From Caldiserica bacterium UBA4770 (lineage in GTDB: Bacteria; Caldisericota; Caldisericia; Caldisericales; Caldisericaceae), in assembly GCA_002403335.1 (NCBI GenBank), contig DHHO01000012.1, forward strand, positions 1-64,000: 64,000 nt of DNA. The letters are read 5' to 3'. Below the pieces are notes generated by a model. It was not told the origin of the DNA, searched no databases, and was given only the letters and a program-made list of their open reading frames with translations. Shown in pieces: positions 27,033 to 34,601 of the stretch (position 1 is the stretch's first letter; the number at the start of each line of letters is the position of its first letter). The translations under genes were made by a program, and so were the position numbers.

Positions 27033-27761
27033 ATGTCGTTTGTTATAACAGTTTATGTGCCATCAGGGATTGTGATGGCATCGGACAGCAGACAAACAGT
27101 TTCTCTTCAGCGAGCAGATGAGCCGACAGCAACTCCAATCCCCATTGTTAGCTCTGACTATATTTACAAGACCTTTCTTTTATCAAGACAGGCCGTTGGA
27201 ATAAGCACCTTCGGGGAATCTCTCCTGGGAAGGATGCCTACCGATTTTCATATTAAAACATTTGAGGAAGAATCTCTTACAGAACAAGATGATGTAGAAA
27301 TGGTTGCAGAAAAACTCTTGAATTTCTTCAAAAGAAATTTTCCAAATGCTGATACATCTTTCCATATTGCAGGGTACAAAAAGAAAGACAAAGTAAGTAT
27401 GCCTTTTGTTTTTCACTGTAATATCAAAAGAGCGGAGCTAAAAAGACTGAACTTTAACAAGCAAAATAACCAGATCCTTTACGGAACAAGCTGGGGAGGC
27501 GAAGGAGATGTCATTGCAGAGATTCTTCAGCCCGTGCTTATGAGGGATGCCCAGGGACAGGCGAGAGAAATGCAAAAGCCGCCAGTAATATGGGATGCAA
27601 TGCCTCTTCAGGATGCAATCGATTTTGCAACATATGCAATTAAAACAACAATTGATACAATGCGTTTTCAGGCACGTCCAAAAACTGTAGGAGGCCCAAT
27701 TGATGTACTCCTCATTACCCCTGAAGGTACAAGGTGGGTAAGAAGAAAGGAAATTGAGTAA
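27033..27761 (+). CDS. Proteasome-fold (Ntn-hydrolase) protein with N-terminal serine
   Basis: A 242-residue protein resembling proteasome beta, HslV and Anbu subunits. I choose the ATG at 27033, which lies 5 bases after GGGAGG; a GTG at 27027 overlaps that box. Once Met is removed the protein begins SFVITVYVPSGIVMASDSR, placing Ser at position 1 and Asp at position 17, the usual spacing to the catalytic Asp. The Lys of the YKTFLL strand at position 45 is the likely equivalent of Lys33, displaced by a Pro/Thr-rich insertion. GTSWGGEGD near 150 fits the conserved GxGxG-like turn region. No ATPase partner lies beside it; ClpC at 4.7 kb is unrelated. The substrate is unknown. Confidence 0.72.
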   Translation: MSFVITVYVPSGIVMASDSRQTVSLQRADEPTATPIPIVSSDYIYKTFLLSRQAVGISTFGESLLGRMPTDFHIKTFEEESLTEQDDVEMVAEKLLNFFKRNFPNADTSFHIAGYKKKDKVSMPFVFHCNIKRAELKRLNFNKQNNQILYGTSWGGEGDVIAEILQPVLMRDAQGQAREMQKPPVIWDAMPLQDAIDFATYAIKTTIDTMRFQARPKTVGGPIDVLLITPEGTRWVRRKEIE

Positions 27762-27773
27762 GGCGATAAACAA

Positions 27774-28604
27774 ATGCCCTGGCTTATCATCCTTACAATA
27801 GCAATTTCTATTGTTATATATGGAGTTTTTATCGAGCCCAATCTTCTTAAAAAAGAGTACTTCGCACTTGATTTTAAGACGCTGCCTGATAAGTTTGAAG
27901 GACTCAAGATAGCACATATATCTGATATCCACTATTCCAGACCTTCGAGAGTACTCAGTAAAGTGATCGATGTCCTTCATGAAGAAAAGCCAGATATCAC
28001 CGTTATAACAGGAGATTTTTTAGGTCATGGAGCAATAACTAACCTCGAACACATCCTGAAAGAGGTTGTAAAGCATTCAAATAATGTGTTTGCTGTTTTA
28101 GGAAACTGGGATCATAAGGTAAAAGACTCCCAGAAATTTGCCGAATTTATAAATTCTACTGGTATAAAGCTACTTATAAATGAGTCAAAGACTATTGAAA
28201 GGGAAGACGAAAAAATTATCATAGCAGGTGTCGACGATCCATACCTTAATTTAGACAACCTTCATGAAACATTTCGAAACGTCCCCGAGGATATATTTGT
28301 GATACTCCTATCACACTCTCCCGATGTTTTCTATAAGGCGACAAACTTCAATCCCAGCCTAATTCTTACTGGCCATACTCATGGAGGGCAGGTACTCATT
28401 CCCCTTTTAAGGAAGGCCCTTTATGTACCGTCAATTTTTGGGGAGAAATTCCTATCCGGCCTTTACAAAATCTTTGGCATATACCTTTATGTAAACAGAG
28501 GGATTGGCTCAAGCCACCTAAGGGTAAGGTTTCTTTCCCCACCTGAGATTACAATTATTAAACTTCAACGTAAAGTGCGGCATGAAGATGCTCGAAACCT
28601 TTGA
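27774..28604 (+). CDS. YkuE/YaeI-like metallophosphoesterase, membrane-anchored
   Basis: A 276-residue calcineurin-like phosphoesterase with one N-terminal membrane helix (WLIILTIAISIVIYGVFI). The metal motifs are in order: HISDIHYS near 45, VITGDFLGHG near 77, LGNWDHK near 107, LSHSPD near 183 and GHTHGGQ near 202. Family members act on phosphodiesters, in some cases lipid A precursors or cell-envelope lipids. It follows the proteasome-fold gene by 12 bases and probably shares its mRNA. The substrate cannot be inferred. Confidence 0.87.
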   Translation: MPWLIILTIAISIVIYGVFIEPNLLKKEYFALDFKTLPDKFEGLKIAHISDIHYSRPSRVLSKVIDVLHEEKPDITVITGDFLGHGAITNLEHILKEVVKHSNNVFAVLGNWDHKVKDSQKFAEFINSTGIKLLINESKTIEREDEKIIIAGVDDPYLNLDNLHETFRNVPEDIFVILLSHSPDVFYKATNFNPSLILTGHTHGGQVLIPLLRKALYVPSIFGEKFLSGLYKIFGIYLYVNRGIGSSHLRVRFLSPPEITIIKLQRKVRHEDARNL

Positions 28605-28731
28605 ACAAATATCTAATGGCTTGCTTAAATTAATCCCCAATGAAAATACTGTTGTATCTTATAATACAAGTCTTCTGAAAGGTACACAAAATGCTCTCAA
28701 ACACAATAATTTCATAAGAGGAGATCATTAT

Positions 28732-28993
28732 AAAGAGAAAGAAATAGAAGGAAAAACTCGAAGGCTCAATAGGCTTCCAAGGATTGAGCCAATAACAGAA
28801 AAAATGAGTAAAAGACAGGGAGAAGATACGGTGGCAATTCCTCCCCAAGGTCGTCAATTCCATTATGAAAAAAATACCAGATGGCTATGTCATAACAATT
28901 AATGAAATAAGAGAATTCATCACCAAAAAGTATGGCACAACCATAGGATGCTCTATTACAAAAGATATTTTTACATGGGTTTCCGCTAAAAGC
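28732..28993 (+). pseudogene. Broken MGMT-family (alkyltransferase-like) gene
   Basis: Two adjacent reading frames together resemble an MGMT/alkyltransferase-like DNA-binding protein. The first gives RIEPITEKMSKRQGEDTVAIPP, and after a +1 shift the second gives IMKKIPDGYVITINEIREF and KKYGTTIGCSITKDIFTWVSA. Removing one C from the CCCC run at about 28854-28857 joins the frames (...IPPKVVNSIMKKIPDG). Homology stops at about 28993, exactly where the 3' end of the opposite-strand GNAT gene begins, so the usual C-terminal half (PYWR... region) is missing. No start codon with a ribosome binding site is clear. Frameshift plus truncation indicate a dead gene. Confidence 0.7.
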
Positions 28994-29005
28994 ATCTTTT
29001 TACTC

Positions 29006-29890
29006 TCAAGTAAGCAAGGATTTTTCATAAACAAACACGTCAGGAGCATAGTTATTATAATTCTCAACTTTTAATTGTTTTAGCACATTAATAGCTTCAA
29101 TAGGTTGACCATCTAAAACTGGTATCATAAATTCAATTGTGTGATACTTTTCCAGAAAATTTAAAACACCTTTTGCAAGGTTTAAAACAGCCTCCTCTGT
29201 CCCATCAATAAAGAAAATGTCTAAGATTCCACTATTTTTAATAACCTCTCCCCCACAGGCAACTCCTGTTATTTCACGATTCTTACTATACCCTAAAGCA
29301 AAATTTGTTTTTTCAAGAATCGGCTTTAAATCAAACTTTGTATTGATAAACCTCCATCCATAAGGAAAATAACTCCCTGATGATGTAATAAAAGAGGAAT
29401 TTTTTATGAAGGTATGCAAGATACAAGCATCAATGTTTTCAATGAAATGAATCTGTTCTTTTTCAAAGAACCTATAATTCCTCTCTGCTTTGCAATATAC
29501 AAATTCCGCAACCTTAACAAAACCCTTCTTTTCAATAATATGAATGCTTGCCCTGTTATCAATGTATGTTGAAAGGGCCAGGCTTTTTACACATTCTTTC
29601 ATCCCAAGCTCTATAAAGAAATTTGTTAATGCCTTACCAATACCATATCCCTGATAAACAGGGTCCACACGAAGTCCTTCAAGCCAGGCATAACCATTTG
29701 CAATCCTCACATATCTACCGAAACCTGCAATGTGACCATCAATCTCTGCACATGCAAAAAAGGAATTATCATCTCTGGCCCATTCATCAAATACAAAAGG
29801 TATATAATCTTCTCCTTCCCAGATTCTGGAGGATATTCGAATGATTTCGTCTCTGTCGCCTGGTAAAACTCCTCTAATATTAACTCTCAC
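29006..29890 (-). CDS. GNAT-family N-acetyltransferase
   Basis: A 294-residue acetyltransferase. The N-terminal GNAT domain (residues 1-150) has the CoA-binding motif VDPVYQGYGIGKALTNFFIE near 77-96 (Q/R-x-x-G-x-G/A) and the following SLALSTYIDNRASIHIIEKKGF strand-helix. The C-terminal 140 residues look like a second, degenerate GNAT-like half without the CoA motif. The substrate is unknown. The start lies 6 bases after the stop of the upstream nitroreductase, so three genes read as one unit. The 3' end lies against a truncated MGMT-like pseudogene on the other strand. Confidence 0.82.
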   Translation of the reverse strand: MRVNIRGVLPGDRDEIIRISSRIWEGEDYIPFVFDEWARDDNSFFACAEIDGHIAGFGRYVRIANGYAWLEGLRVDPVYQGYGIGKALTNFFIELGMKECVKSLALSTYIDNRASIHIIEKKGFVKVAEFVYCKAERNYRFFEKEQIHFIENIDACILHTFIKNSSFITSSGSYFPYGWRFINTKFDLKPILEKTNFALGYSKNREITGVACGGEVIKNSGILDIFFIDGTEEAVLNLAKGVLNFLEKYHTIEFMIPVLDGQPIEAINVLKQLKVENYNNYAPDVFVYEKSLLT

Positions 29891-29896
29891 AATCTC

Positions 29897-30469
29897 TTAT
29901 AAGTCAAGTATTACTTCCTCAAGAGAACGTTTCGGCACATGATGAGTCTCATTTTCATCCCTATAATACCTGGTATCCCCACTTTCTGATACTGGTTCAA
30001 TTACAACCTTTTCTTTTGGCTTACCAATCGCAAGGACAAATACAATTTCATATTTTTCAGGTATATGAAGGGAATTCCTTAAATTGGGCTTATTTACTGT
30101 GGCAATTATACAACCACCAAGCCCCTTCTCTACTGCACCAAGCATAATAGTTTGTGAGGCAATACCTGCATCCCAGTTAAAATTCTGGGAAAGTTCCTTA
30201 TCAGCCAGCAAGACAATATACGCCGAAGGACGTTCTCCCTCCGAAGGCCCCTTCCAATTCGTAAGATATGCCGCCCACGAAAGAGTGGGAAAAATAAGGT
30301 CGTTCTTTTCTGGCGAGCACGAAAGAATATAACGCAAGGGTTGCTTATTTGTAGCAGAAGGACAAAGCCTGGCCAGGTCAACAAGCTCCTTTAAGGTATC
30401 GCAATCTACCCTGAAATCTTGATAAAATCTTCTGTAACTCCTGTTTTTTAAAACTAATTCTCTCAACAT
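29897..30469 (-). CDS. Nitroreductase-family FMN oxidoreductase (short form)
   Basis: A 190-residue member of the nitroreductase family, expected to bind FMN and reduce nitro, quinone or related substrates with NAD(P)H. The N-terminal NRSYRRFYQDFRVDCDTLKELVDLARLCPSATNKQPLRY is classical for FMN-phosphate contacts. WDAGIASQTIMLGAVEKGLGGCIIATVNK near 102-130 is the conserved helix, and FVLAIGKPKEK follows. It lies 2 bases downstream of a second nitroreductase gene. Confidence 0.9.
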   Translation of the reverse strand: MLRELVLKNRSYRRFYQDFRVDCDTLKELVDLARLCPSATNKQPLRYILSCSPEKNDLIFPTLSWAAYLTNWKGPSEGERPSAYIVLLADKELSQNFNWDAGIASQTIMLGAVEKGLGGCIIATVNKPNLRNSLHIPEKYEIVFVLAIGKPKEKVVIEPVSESGDTRYYRDENETHHVPKRSLEEVILDL

Positions 30470-30471
30470 GG

Positions 30472-31383
30472 TTACCTCCCTTCAAATTTTTTAAACCATT
30501 GAAAACCTGCTTCTTCCATAAGCTTTAGAAAATCCTCATTATTTTCTGGCATTCTGTTTGCAATGTAATGGAGCCCAAAATATCTCTGGACTGCATTTAT
30601 ATAACCATTTTGTTCAACGCGGGCAATACACCTTTCTGCAAAATCCTCTCCTGCTACATCTTTACACACCTGTGATAACAAATCGAGTCTTTCTTTCGTA
30701 ATGGGTATCTTTATACCTGAATACTTTTCATTAAAAGCCTGTAAAAGCTCCTTATCTGTTCTTTCTTCATACTTCTCATTGTGAACAATCATATCCATGC
30801 CAAGCTTCTTTCTTGGGAGAGGTTTTGAGGCAGGATAGCCCACGCAGAGCAAAACAACAGGAAAAACACCCCCAGGAAGGTTAAACATCTCTCGAATTTC
30901 TGAAACAAAGTCAATTACCGTCCCCACATAAACAGAGCCAAGACCAAGAGCGTCCGCAGCAACAACAATATTTTGAGCCGCAATGACAGTGTCCTGAAAA
31001 GATATCCAGAAATGCCTGAAGGAGCTTGTCGCAGTAAATGGAGCAACTTCAAGCTCTGCCCATCTTTTAATACGATGCCAGTCAATACAGAATAATAAAT
31101 CAACGGGTGCCTTTTCAATGAAATTTTGTTCACAAAGTCTCGCAAGTTCACCTTTTGTTTCTCTATCCTGGATTTTAATAATTGAATAAGGCTGAAGGTT
31201 TCCCCCTGTAGGAGCATGAACGCCTGCATCAAGAATAAGGCTCATCACATCTTCGGGAATTTCCCTTTCGGAAAAATTTCTTACACTTCCACGCTCACAG
31301 AGAACCCTCAATGTCTCATTGGGATATGTCTTTTTGCTACCATCCTCCACGCCATGGTGGGAAGGTATTTCATCTTTACTCAT
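30472..31383 (-). CDS. Nitroreductase-family oxidoreductase with C-terminal extension
   Basis: A 303-residue nitroreductase-fold protein. The FMN-binding start RGSVRNFSEREIPEDVMSLILDAGVHAPTGGNLQPYSI (about 31-67) is clear, and DTVIAAQNIVVAADALGLGSVYVGTV near 134-160 is the family helix. The last 80 residues (EKYSGIKIPITKERLDLLSQVCKDVAGEDFAERC to the end) form an extension absent from minimal family members. Together with the adjacent short paralogue it could form a two-subunit enzyme, which is inference. It heads the nitroreductase-nitroreductase-GNAT unit. Confidence 0.87.
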   Translation of the reverse strand: MSKDEIPSHHGVEDGSKKTYPNETLRVLCERGSVRNFSEREIPEDVMSLILDAGVHAPTGGNLQPYSIIKIQDRETKGELARLCEQNFIEKAPVDLLFCIDWHRIKRWAELEVAPFTATSSFRHFWISFQDTVIAAQNIVVAADALGLGSVYVGTVIDFVSEIREMFNLPGGVFPVVLLCVGYPASKPLPRKKLGMDMIVHNEKYEERTDKELLQAFNEKYSGIKIPITKERLDLLSQVCKDVAGEDFAERCIARVEQNGYINAVQRYFGLHYIANRMPENNEDFLKLMEEAGFQWFKKFEGR

Positions 31384-31465
31384 AGAACGCTCCTTATTAA
31401 ATTTTTATAACAATTTTACCATAAAACCAGTTTAAAAAATAACACATAAAATGCCTTGCAAGGTA

Positions 31466-31524
31466 GAGCATACTCACTTATCCCCTGGTTATCCTTAAAA
31501 GAAGTGGTTCGTTTATGAGTGCTC
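31466..31524. other. Imperfect inverted repeat between divergent genes
   Basis: GAGCATACTCA (31466-31476) pairs with TGAGTGCTC (31516-31524), leaving two bulged bases. It lies in the 274-base gap between the nitroreductase operon and the mscL-like gene. A perfect CCTTGCAAGG palindrome lies just to its left. It could be a small structured RNA, a terminator-like fold or an operator; none is proven. I see nothing else in this gap apart from TATAAT at 31624-31629, a possible -10 box of the next gene. Confidence 0.3.
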
Positions 31525-31657
31525 TTCCCCACAGGAGCTTCGATCTTTAAGAACTAAAACTTCTGCCTGTGCATCTTCCATAAAAACGTCAATGAGAATT
31601 TCATTTTTTATAACACAAAAAGATATAATTAAGTAAAAACTACTATAGGAGGAAAGA

Positions 31658-31972
31658 ATGCTAAAAGAGTTTACTGAGTTTTTGAAGCAGTATAATGTTA
31701 TCGGCCTTGCGATTGCAATAATTATTGGAGGCAAACTCAACCAGCTTGCATCGAGCCTTGTTAATGACTTTATTACACCGCTTATACTCAATCCTGTACT
31801 GAATGCTCTCAGCATCGAAAAGATTGCAGAGCTTTCCTGGAAAGGGGTTTTCTACGGAAACCTGCTCTCCTCAATTATTGACTTTCTCATTGTAGCATTT
31901 GTAGTATTCCTACTTATTAAATGGGTAAACAGGATGGCTAAGGTTACCTCAAAGACAGAGAATAAGAAATAA
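31658..31972 (+). CDS. mscL: MscL-like mechanosensitive channel, short form
   Basis: A 104-residue membrane protein. The start LKEFTEFLKQYNVIGLAIAIIIGGKLNQLASSLVNDFITPLI aligns with the MscL N-terminal amphipathic helix and pore-lining first helix. The second helix, NLLSSIIDFLIVAFVVFLLIKWVNRM, matches MscL TM2. The loop between the helices is short, and the cytoplasmic helix bundle is reduced to a few charged residues, so it is shorter than the usual 130-150 residues. It would act as an osmotic safety valve. The related DUF5654 family is an alternative. AGGAGG precedes the ATG. Confidence 0.7.
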   Translation: MLKEFTEFLKQYNVIGLAIAIIIGGKLNQLASSLVNDFITPLILNPVLNALSIEKIAELSWKGVFYGNLLSSIIDFLIVAFVVFLLIKWVNRMAKVTSKTENKK

Positions 31973-32296
31973 TAAAAATGTAAGAAAAACCCACTGCGAT
32001 TTGCAAAAAAGAATCTGAGAATAAAATCCTTGTAAGTCTTAAGGTAAAACAAAGGATATAGGAGATAGATTAGATATCGAAAAGAAGATTGAGAAAAGAG
32101 GAAAATAATTAAAATTAGACAGTAATTCATTTTTAGATGTCCCTTGCATCTATAATATCAGACGAGAAATATTTCTACAATTCGGATAAGAACAAATTAG
32201 ATAAAACACGAATATAACAATGGTTAAATCTGGTTTAGAAAACTCTTAAAGATACCAAAAAGATTACCTAAAAAACTTTTGTTTTCTTGGCCTTTC
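31973..32296. other. Non-coding gap
   Basis: An AT-rich spacer of about 320 bases between the mscL-like gene and the polysaccharide deacetylase. I see no gene, repeat or convincing terminator in it. Confidence 0.5.
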
Positions 32297-32302
32297 TATA
32301 AA
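32297..32302 (+). promoter_or_regulatory. -10 box of a probably leaderless deacetylase transcript
   Basis: TATAAA is followed by 7 bases and the ATG at 32310. There is no Shine-Dalgarno sequence in between or just upstream. Confidence 0.45.
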
Positions 32303-32309
32303 ATAGAAT

Positions 32310-33230
32310 ATGAGAAAAATACTTCTCTTTGTTCTTGTGTTCCTTCTTATCCCGACCTCCGCAAGCTCACGTACCCAATCTTTACAGGTAAAAAGTGAGC
32401 CTCTCAGTATTTACTACTTTGAGCACGCAGCCTACGATTGCGGAAGATTGCTTTCCCTGAGCATTAATGAAACCCAAAAGGGTGAAGTTTCAGATTTCTA
32501 TTCAAGCCTTTTTTCAAATGGAGGGGAGATATTGTTCATCCCTATGTACCATTCATTCTATAAGGATGGTTCTGATTTTAAGACACCGTATTCTATAAAG
32601 GTAAGTGATTTCGAGGACGAGCTTTCAATTTTAACGAAACTTCAATTTATGCCTGTAAGTGTGGATATGGTTTATTATTACGTAAAATGCGGAATGAAAA
32701 TCCCTGAAAGGGCGGTCTTGCTCACTTTTGACGATGGTTATAATACCTTTGAGGAGGTCTACCATTTGATAAAAAAGTATAAATTTAGGGGTGTACTCTC
32801 CATTATGACAGGCTATATTGATGCTTCCTGGGCACTCAGTAAGGGACAGATTAAAGAGATTGAAAAGGACGGGCTTATCCAGTTTGCATCTCATACCCAC
32901 ACTCTTCACAATAACTTCAGGAACGCCCTGGAAAAGAAGCAATACCTGAACATAGAAGAAGATATTCAGAGGTCGAGAGAGTTTTTTGATGAAGAACACA
33001 TTAAGAGTTACGCCTTTACATATCCGCAGGGCAAAGGGACAGACGATGCCAAATTAAGGAAAATACTCTCTAACTATGGCTTTAAAATGGGGTTTACTCT
33101 GTGGAAGGAATATCATATAAAACCACGTTCAGACCCATTTGCAGTTTCAAGGATAGAGATTTCCAAAAGGAACAAGAACTACTCTAAAGAACAATTCAGA
33201 AGATTTTTGCTTGAGTATCTCGGCCAATAA
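32310..33230 (+). CDS. Secreted polysaccharide deacetylase (NodB-like)
   Basis: A 306-residue exported enzyme with a signal peptide (RKILLFVLVFLLIPTSASS, residues 2-20). The NodB domain begins near 125, with LLTFDDGYNTF holding the Asp-Asp metal motif. FASHTHTLHN near 195 is the H-x-x-x-H metal-ligand motif, and YAFTYPQGKG near 229 is the R/Y-P motif. It is expected to remove acetyl groups from a wall or exopolysaccharide outside the membrane. The mRNA is probably leaderless. No other glycan genes adjoin it. Confidence 0.88.
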   Translation: MRKILLFVLVFLLIPTSASSRTQSLQVKSEPLSIYYFEHAAYDCGRLLSLSINETQKGEVSDFYSSLFSNGGEILFIPMYHSFYKDGSDFKTPYSIKVSDFEDELSILTKLQFMPVSVDMVYYYVKCGMKIPERAVLLTFDDGYNTFEEVYHLIKKYKFRGVLSIMTGYIDASWALSKGQIKEIEKDGLIQFASHTHTLHNNFRNALEKKQYLNIEEDIQRSREFFDEEHIKSYAFTYPQGKGTDDAKLRKILSNYGFKMGFTLWKEYHIKPRSDPFAVSRIEISKRNKNYSKEQFRRFLLEYLGQ

Positions 33231-33354
33231 AGCCTGTTACCCTCTCCTCTTTTAAACGAGTGGATGACTATAAAAATAACCTTCAAATTCTCTCATATCC
33301 TTAGTTACTTAACGAATTCCCAGAATTACATCCCTCTTTGCCCCCGACGGCAAA

Positions 33355-34590
33355 TTACATAAGCCCGAATCTTGAAAGTATCTGAAGAGGATCCATCTCC
33401 TCCTTCACGCCATTCCTATCAATATGCTCAAGATAGAGAGGCATTCCTTTTCCAGCACCCAGAGCCTCTGGAAGTAGCTTCAAGATATCGAGGGGTTCTA
33501 CACACCCTTCGGGAGGCAGGACTCCTTTTTCCTTAATCTTATCCGTGGCCATAAGGATGCCACCCAGTGCAAGAGGAATTCCCGTCCCCTCACCCATTCC
33601 CTTGCCTTTTGAAGTAAGGGAGAATATATATTCTTCATTTCCACCATCTTTAACGCCTTTTACAACAATCTTAAGGCAACCCACCGGTTCAGTTAAACCA
33701 AACTCATTAACCAGTCTTTCCCTTTCGTGCAGGATAAATGATACTGCAAAGTCAATTGGAGCAAGGCTCATTCCATTAATAAGTTCGATGGGTTGCTCTC
33801 CTGTAATTCCCAACCTTACCATACCCTTAATAAGCTCCGCATAAGCAGGGGGCAGTACAAGGCCAAGGTTTGTGACTCTCTTCACTCCCTTTAAATATCC
33901 TGGCAGTGTGATTGTTTCCGGATGTGGGTAGGCATAAACGCTAAATTCACCAACGCCTTTAAATTCTGAAACTTCTTCGAGCGCTCTTCCACTTTCTTCA
34001 AACAACTTAACCTTTTTAAACTCCCCATCAAGAAAGACCGGTATATCAATTGACATGGAATGAATCCTATGTTTTACCACTGCAGGCCCCTCGTATGCCT
34101 CTCCTCCGTGGGCGTGATAGATATCCACTACATCAACCCTATCTAAAAGATACTGAGCTGTAAATTTTACAAGAACATTTGCAAGACCCGGGGAACTCCC
34201 CATCCCAATAAGGGCAGTAACATTCTTTTCCCTTGCAAGGGGGTTAAGTTCGAGCTCCTTTTCCGTTGCATCAAAATCGTCACAAACATCCACATAAGAA
34301 ATGCCCTCTTCCAGAACTGTCCTGAGTATGTTTGCCCCATATCTATAGAAAGGGCCAATGGCGTTAAGAACTACCCGCGACCCTTTTATAAAATCCCTCA
34401 GGCTCTCACAGGAATTTGCGTCAAACTGACAGAACTTTACTTTATCACTTTTTAAACCCTCCACTACCTTTATCCCTCTTTCCTCATCCCAATCTGCAAT
34501 AAAGATTTCATCAAATAAATTGCTTTTTACTAATGTTGCAGCTGCAACACTTCCCACTGCACCGCATCCACCAAGTAATGTTATTTTCAT
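33355..34590 (-). CDS. Saccharopine-dehydrogenase-like oxidoreductase in the RuBisCO-like operon
   Basis: A 411-residue NAD(P)-dependent protein of the saccharopine dehydrogenase/Lys9-like family. The Rossmann start ITLLGGCGAVGSVAAATL, followed by DEIFIADWD, is at residues 3-35, and VVLNAIGPFYRYG near 74 and YVDVCDDF near 98 are family motifs. LIGMGSSPGLANVL near 126 is conserved. Relatives act on amine-linked substrates (saccharopine, carboxynorspermidine) or have unknown roles. It is the third gene after the FGGY kinase and RuBisCO-like protein, with an 11-base gap and a GGAGG box. It could act on a keto, aldehyde or imine product of that pathway. No lysine genes adjoin it. Confidence 0.8.
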   Translation of the reverse strand: MKITLLGGCGAVGSVAAATLVKSNLFDEIFIADWDEERGIKVVEGLKSDKVKFCQFDANSCESLRDFIKGSRVVLNAIGPFYRYGANILRTVLEEGISYVDVCDDFDATEKELELNPLAREKNVTALIGMGSSPGLANVLVKFTAQYLLDRVDVVDIYHAHGGEAYEGPAVVKHRIHSMSIDIPVFLDGEFKKVKLFEESGRALEEVSEFKGVGEFSVYAYPHPETITLPGYLKGVKRVTNLGLVLPPAYAELIKGMVRLGITGEQPIELINGMSLAPIDFAVSFILHERERLVNEFGLTEPVGCLKIVVKGVKDGGNEEYIFSLTSKGKGMGEGTGIPLALGGILMATDKIKEKGVLPPEGCVEPLDILKLLPEALGAGKGMPLYLEHIDRNGVKEEMDPLQILSRFGLM

Positions 34591-34601
34591 AATATCCTCC
34601 T

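Noticed and set aside
28582..28902. An intact 106-residue gene after the phosphoesterase
   Set aside because: Only its C-terminal part has homology, to an MGMT-like protein that continues in another frame.
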